Below the pieces are notes generated by a model that made no database searches, was not told where the DNA came from, and worked only from the letters and a program-made list of their open reading frames with translations. From contig NZ_JAHYXK010000011.1 of NCBI RefSeq assembly GCF_019443125.1, positions 62,001 to 126,000 of the forward strand: a stretch of 64,000 nt of DNA, read 5' to 3'. Of the stretch, positions 61,513 through 64,000 are shown one piece after another (positions within the stretch are counted from its first letter, which is position 1; each line of letters begins with the position of its first letter). The position numbers and the translations under genes were made by a program. The DNA is from Pontibacter aydingkolensis (GTDB lineage Bacteria; Bacteroidota; Bacteroidia; Cytophagales; Hymenobacteraceae).

Positions 61513-63156
61513 ATGATCTCAGTTGATGCGGTAAGCGTTGAGTTTAATGGTTCGGCGCTGTTCAGCAATGTTGCTTTTAATATTAACGAAAACGACCGGA
61601 TAGCCCTGATGGGTAAAAACGGGGCAGGAAAATCTACCCTGTTAAAGATAATAGCAGGCGTTAGCAAGCCAACACGCGGCAAAGTATCGGCACCAAAAGA
61701 GGCCGTAATAGCATACCTGCCGCAGCATTTGCTCACCGAAGATAACTGCACCGTGTTCGAAGAGGCATCCAAGGCATTTGCCAAGGTGCTGGACATGAAA
61801 AAGCAGATGGATGAGCTAAACGCGCAGCTGGAAACCCGCACCGACTACGACTCTGATGAGTATTACAAAATTATTGAGCAGGTATCGGAACTGGGTGAGA
61901 AATATTACTCTATTGAAGAAATAAACTTTGACGCTGAAGTAGAGAAGACCCTGAAAGGCCTTGGCTTTACTCGTGAGGATTTCTCAAGATCGACCAGCGA
62001 ATTTAGCGGAGGCTGGCGCATGCGCATCGAACTGGCTAAGATTCTGTTACAGCAACCCGATCTTATTCTGCTCGATGAGCCTACCAACCACCTCGATATT
62101 GAGTCTATCCAGTGGCTCGAAGATTTCCTGGTGAACAATGCCAAGGCCGTGATCGTGATCTCGCACGATAAAACCTTTGTAGACAATATTACCAACCGCA
62201 CCATTGAAGTAACAATGGGCCGCATTTACGACTACAAAGTACCATACAGCCAATACCTGCAGCTGCGCAAAGAGCGCCGCGAGCAGCAGCAAAAGCAGTT
62301 TGACGACCAGCAAAAGGAAATAGCCGAGATACAGACGTTTATTGATCGTTTTAAGGGTACTTACTCTAAAACGTTGCAAGTACAGTCTCGGGTGAAGATG
62401 CTGGAGAAAATGGAGATAGTAGAGGTTGATGAGGTGGATACTTCTGCTTTGAACCTGAAGTTCCCTCCGGCTCCTCGTTCTGGTAACTACCCTGTAATTG
62501 CCGAGGAACTTACTAAAAAGTATGGCGACTATACAGTGTTTAAGGATGCCTCGCTTACGATTGAGCGTGGCGAGAAAGTAGCTTTTGTAGGCAAGAACGG
62601 TGAGGGTAAATCTACGCTGGTAAAAGCCATTATGGGAGAAATAGACTTTGACGGAAAACTCCAGCTGGGCCATAATTGCATGATCGGTTACTTTGCCCAG
62701 AATCAGGCATCTTTGCTTGATGGAGAACTTACCGTTTTTCAGACCATAGATGAGATTGCCGTAGGTGATGCCCGTACCAGAGTAAAAGATTTACTAGGTG
62801 CATTCATGTTCAGTGGCGAGACAATCGATAAAAAAGTGAAAGTACTATCAGGCGGCGAGAAAACGCGTCTGGCCATGATCAAGCTTTTACTACAGCCGGT
62901 TAACCTGCTTATACTTGACGAACCTACCAACCACCTCGATATCAAGACAAAGGACATTCTGAAAGACGCCCTGCGTGCTTTTGACGGTACACTTATACTT
63001 GTATCCCACGACAGGGATTTCCTGGATGGATTGGCTAATAAAGTATTCGAGTTTGGCAATAAACGCATCCGGGAGCACTTCGAAGATATCAACGGCTTCC
63101 TGAGAAACAAGAAAATGGAGAACCTGCGGGAAATTGAACGTACCGTAGCCAAATAG
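61513..63156 (+). CDS. ABC-F family ATPase (ribosome-associated type)
   Basis: A 547-residue protein of two ABC domains with no membrane helices. Domain 1 has Walker A GKNGAGKSTLLK (near residue 36), signature FSGGWRMRIELAK and Walker B LILLDEPTNHLDIES. The linker about 240-320 is charged and helical (the P-site interaction motif region). Domain 2 has GKNGEGKSTLVK, LSGGEKTRLAMIK and LLILDEPTNHLDIKT. ABC-F proteins bind ribosomes; some free stalled ribosomes or protect them from antibiotics. This one resembles the housekeeping YbiT/Uup-like forms; resistance is not implied. A clean terminator follows. Confidence 0.94.
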   Translation: MISVDAVSVEFNGSALFSNVAFNINENDRIALMGKNGAGKSTLLKIIAGVSKPTRGKVSAPKEAVIAYLPQHLLTEDNCTVFEEASKAFAKVLDMKKQMDELNAQLETRTDYDSDEYYKIIEQVSELGEKYYSIEEINFDAEVEKTLKGLGFTREDFSRSTSEFSGGWRMRIELAKILLQQPDLILLDEPTNHLDIESIQWLEDFLVNNAKAVIVISHDKTFVDNITNRTIEVTMGRIYDYKVPYSQYLQLRKERREQQQKQFDDQQKEIAEIQTFIDRFKGTYSKTLQVQSRVKMLEKMEIVEVDEVDTSALNLKFPPAPRSGNYPVIAEELTKKYGDYTVFKDASLTIERGEKVAFVGKNGEGKSTLVKAIMGEIDFDGKLQLGHNCMIGYFAQNQASLLDGELTVFQTIDEIAVGDARTRVKDLLGAFMFSGETIDKKVKVLSGGEKTRLAMIKLLLQPVNLLILDEPTNHLDIKTKDILKDALRAFDGTLILVSHDRDFLDGLANKVFEFGNKRIREHFEDINGFLRNKKMENLREIERTVAK

Positions 63157-63159
63157 CTT

Positions 63160-63194
63160 AAAGTCCCTGCTTAACGGCAGGGACTTTTTTGTTT
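63160..63194 (+). terminator. Terminator after ABC-F gene
   Basis: AAAGTCCCTGC pairs with GCAGGGACTTT across a short loop, followed by TTTTGTTTTT. Confidence 0.85.
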
Positions 63195-63485
63195 TTATAT
63201 TGATTAGGAGGACATAGATACTGAAACAGTTTAACAGGAGAAGGTGAGGCTATACTTTTCTGCTCAAAGATTATGCATCATACATCGGAAGTCTGCAGTA
63301 AGTATAGAGCCGTTTACAGATTATCTTAAAAGCTGCTGAAACTCATTTTTTAGCAGCTTTATGCTTTTCAACTTGTAGCCCTTTAGAAGCAAATTAAACC
63401 CTGTGCAATTGTATTAAGTAAGTAGGTGCTGATGCATCTGCCTTTACAGGGTTCTATAAAGTATAACCGCACACAACAAGCAAGT
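63195..63485. other. Intergenic region before CoA-transferase
   Basis: A second hairpin at 63328-63361 (AAAGCTGCT / AGCAGCTTT, loop T-rich) might be a terminator or a stabilising stem. The promoter of the CoA-transferase gene is not clear. The final 35 bp includes an AAGTATA copy. Confidence 0.4.
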
Positions 63486-64000
63486 ATGGCTGATAAAAAA
63501 CCAAATTACCTGAGTGCCGAAGAGGCGTTGTCTGTGATCAAATCCGGCGACAGAGTATTCTTACATGGTAGCGCTGCCACTCCACAGTACCTTATCCGAA
63601 AACTTTCAGAAAGAGCAGGTGAGTTGCGCGATGTAGAGATCGTAAGTATAAGTACATTTGGCGAAATGCCCCTTGCAGAAGAACGTTTTAAGGAATCGTT
63701 TTTTATCAACTCGCTGTTTGTTTCGGCTAATGTGCGCGAGGCGGTAAATAGTGGTCGCGGAGATTATGTGCCTATTTTCCTAAGTGAGATACCCCACTTA
63801 TTTCGCTGCGGCATTATGCCCCTGGATGTTGCCATTGTACACGTGTCGCCACCTGACAGGCATGGCTTCTGCTCATTGGGTGTATCAGTAGATATAGCCA
63901 GGGAGGCTGTAATCAGCGCCAAGCATGTGATTGCCCAGGTAAACCCGCAAATGCCGCGCACGCATGGCGAGGCGCAGATACATACCCGCCGTTTTGATGC
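63486..64000 (+). CDS. Acetyl-CoA hydrolase/transferase family protein (start only)
   Basis: The frame opens at ATG 63486 and runs off the window after 171 codons. ADKKPNYLSAEEALSVIKSG, VFLHGSAATPQYLIRKLSER and VNSGRGDYVPIFLSEIPHLF match the N-terminal half of the 4-hydroxybutyrate/acetate CoA-transferase group. DVAIVHVSPPDRHGFCSLGV and VNPQMPRTHGEAQIH are typical of the same domain. The catalytic Glu lies in the missing C-terminal half. The enzyme moves CoA between short-chain acyl-CoAs and acids; the specific acid cannot be determined from this part. Confidence 0.88.
   Translation, partial: MADKKPNYLSAEEALSVIKSGDRVFLHGSAATPQYLIRKLSERAGELRDVEIVSISTFGEMPLAEERFKESFFINSLFVSANVREAVNSGRGDYVPIFLSEIPHLFRCGIMPLDVAIVHVSPPDRHGFCSLGVSVDIAREAVISAKHVIAQVNPQMPRTHGEAQIHTRRFD

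Noticed and set aside
61513..63156. ABC-F protein as an antibiotic-resistance gene
   Set aside because: The two-domain layout and linker resemble housekeeping YbiT/Uup-type members and nothing specific to resistance forms is visible.

Overview
The window looks like chromosomal DNA from a Bacteroidota species, most likely family Hymenobacteraceae (Pontibacter-like). The family assignment is inference. It rests on TonB-dependent receptors, type IX secretion (T9SS) C-terminal sorting domains, a PorP/SprF protein, promoter elements of the Bacteroidota form TAnnTTTG with TTTG about 19-20 bases upstream, few Shine-Dalgarno sites, and moderate GC. About 42 protein genes are supported. No rRNA, tRNA, CRISPR array, prophage or transposase gene was recognised.

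Layout. 1-4884: a minus-strand cluster of TonB receptor (cut by the window edge), TPR membrane protein and a T9SS-sorted DUF4331 protein. 5458-6757: Crp/Fnr-type regulator overlapping a chloramphenicol-acetyltransferase homologue. 6879-10745: a PepSY membrane protein and a TonB receptor, each preceded by a matching 7-5-7 inverted repeat at a Bacteroidota promoter (candidate metal regulon). 10791-13517: bestrophin, EcsC and YceI family genes. 13669-16789: an arsenic operon (arsR, arsM, acr3, arsC) with two candidate ArsR operators. 17016-25327: coiled-coil membrane protein, class IV aminotransferase, MpaB-type oxygenase, PBP1A and HrpB helicase.

25641-33032: a tightly overlapping SpoIIM / membrane protein / DUF4129 / DUF4350 / MoxR / DUF58 operon with a divergent RDD gene. 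33287-35201: two-component system. 35499-43592: PBP1C with an alpha-2-macroglobulin lipoprotein. 43809-44980: a glycine-zipper protein behind an excellent sigma-54 promoter match, and a small lipoprotein. 45264-55938: a 2309-residue T9SS-sorted Ig-repeat surface protein with PorP/SprF and a TPR-PD40-OmpA-SPOR protein. 56010-61170: DsbA-like protein, MsrA, M28 peptidase, H-NOX heme sensor with a SpoIIAA-like partner, and an FMN reductase. 61513-64000: ABC-F ATPase and the start of a CoA-transferase.

Two patterns run across genes. The heptamer AAGTATA (or TATACTT) recurs far more often than chance, in coding and non-coding DNA. Families of long palindromic intergenic repeats also recur, and several sit inside operons (acr3/arsM, DUF58/moxR, pbpC/A2M).
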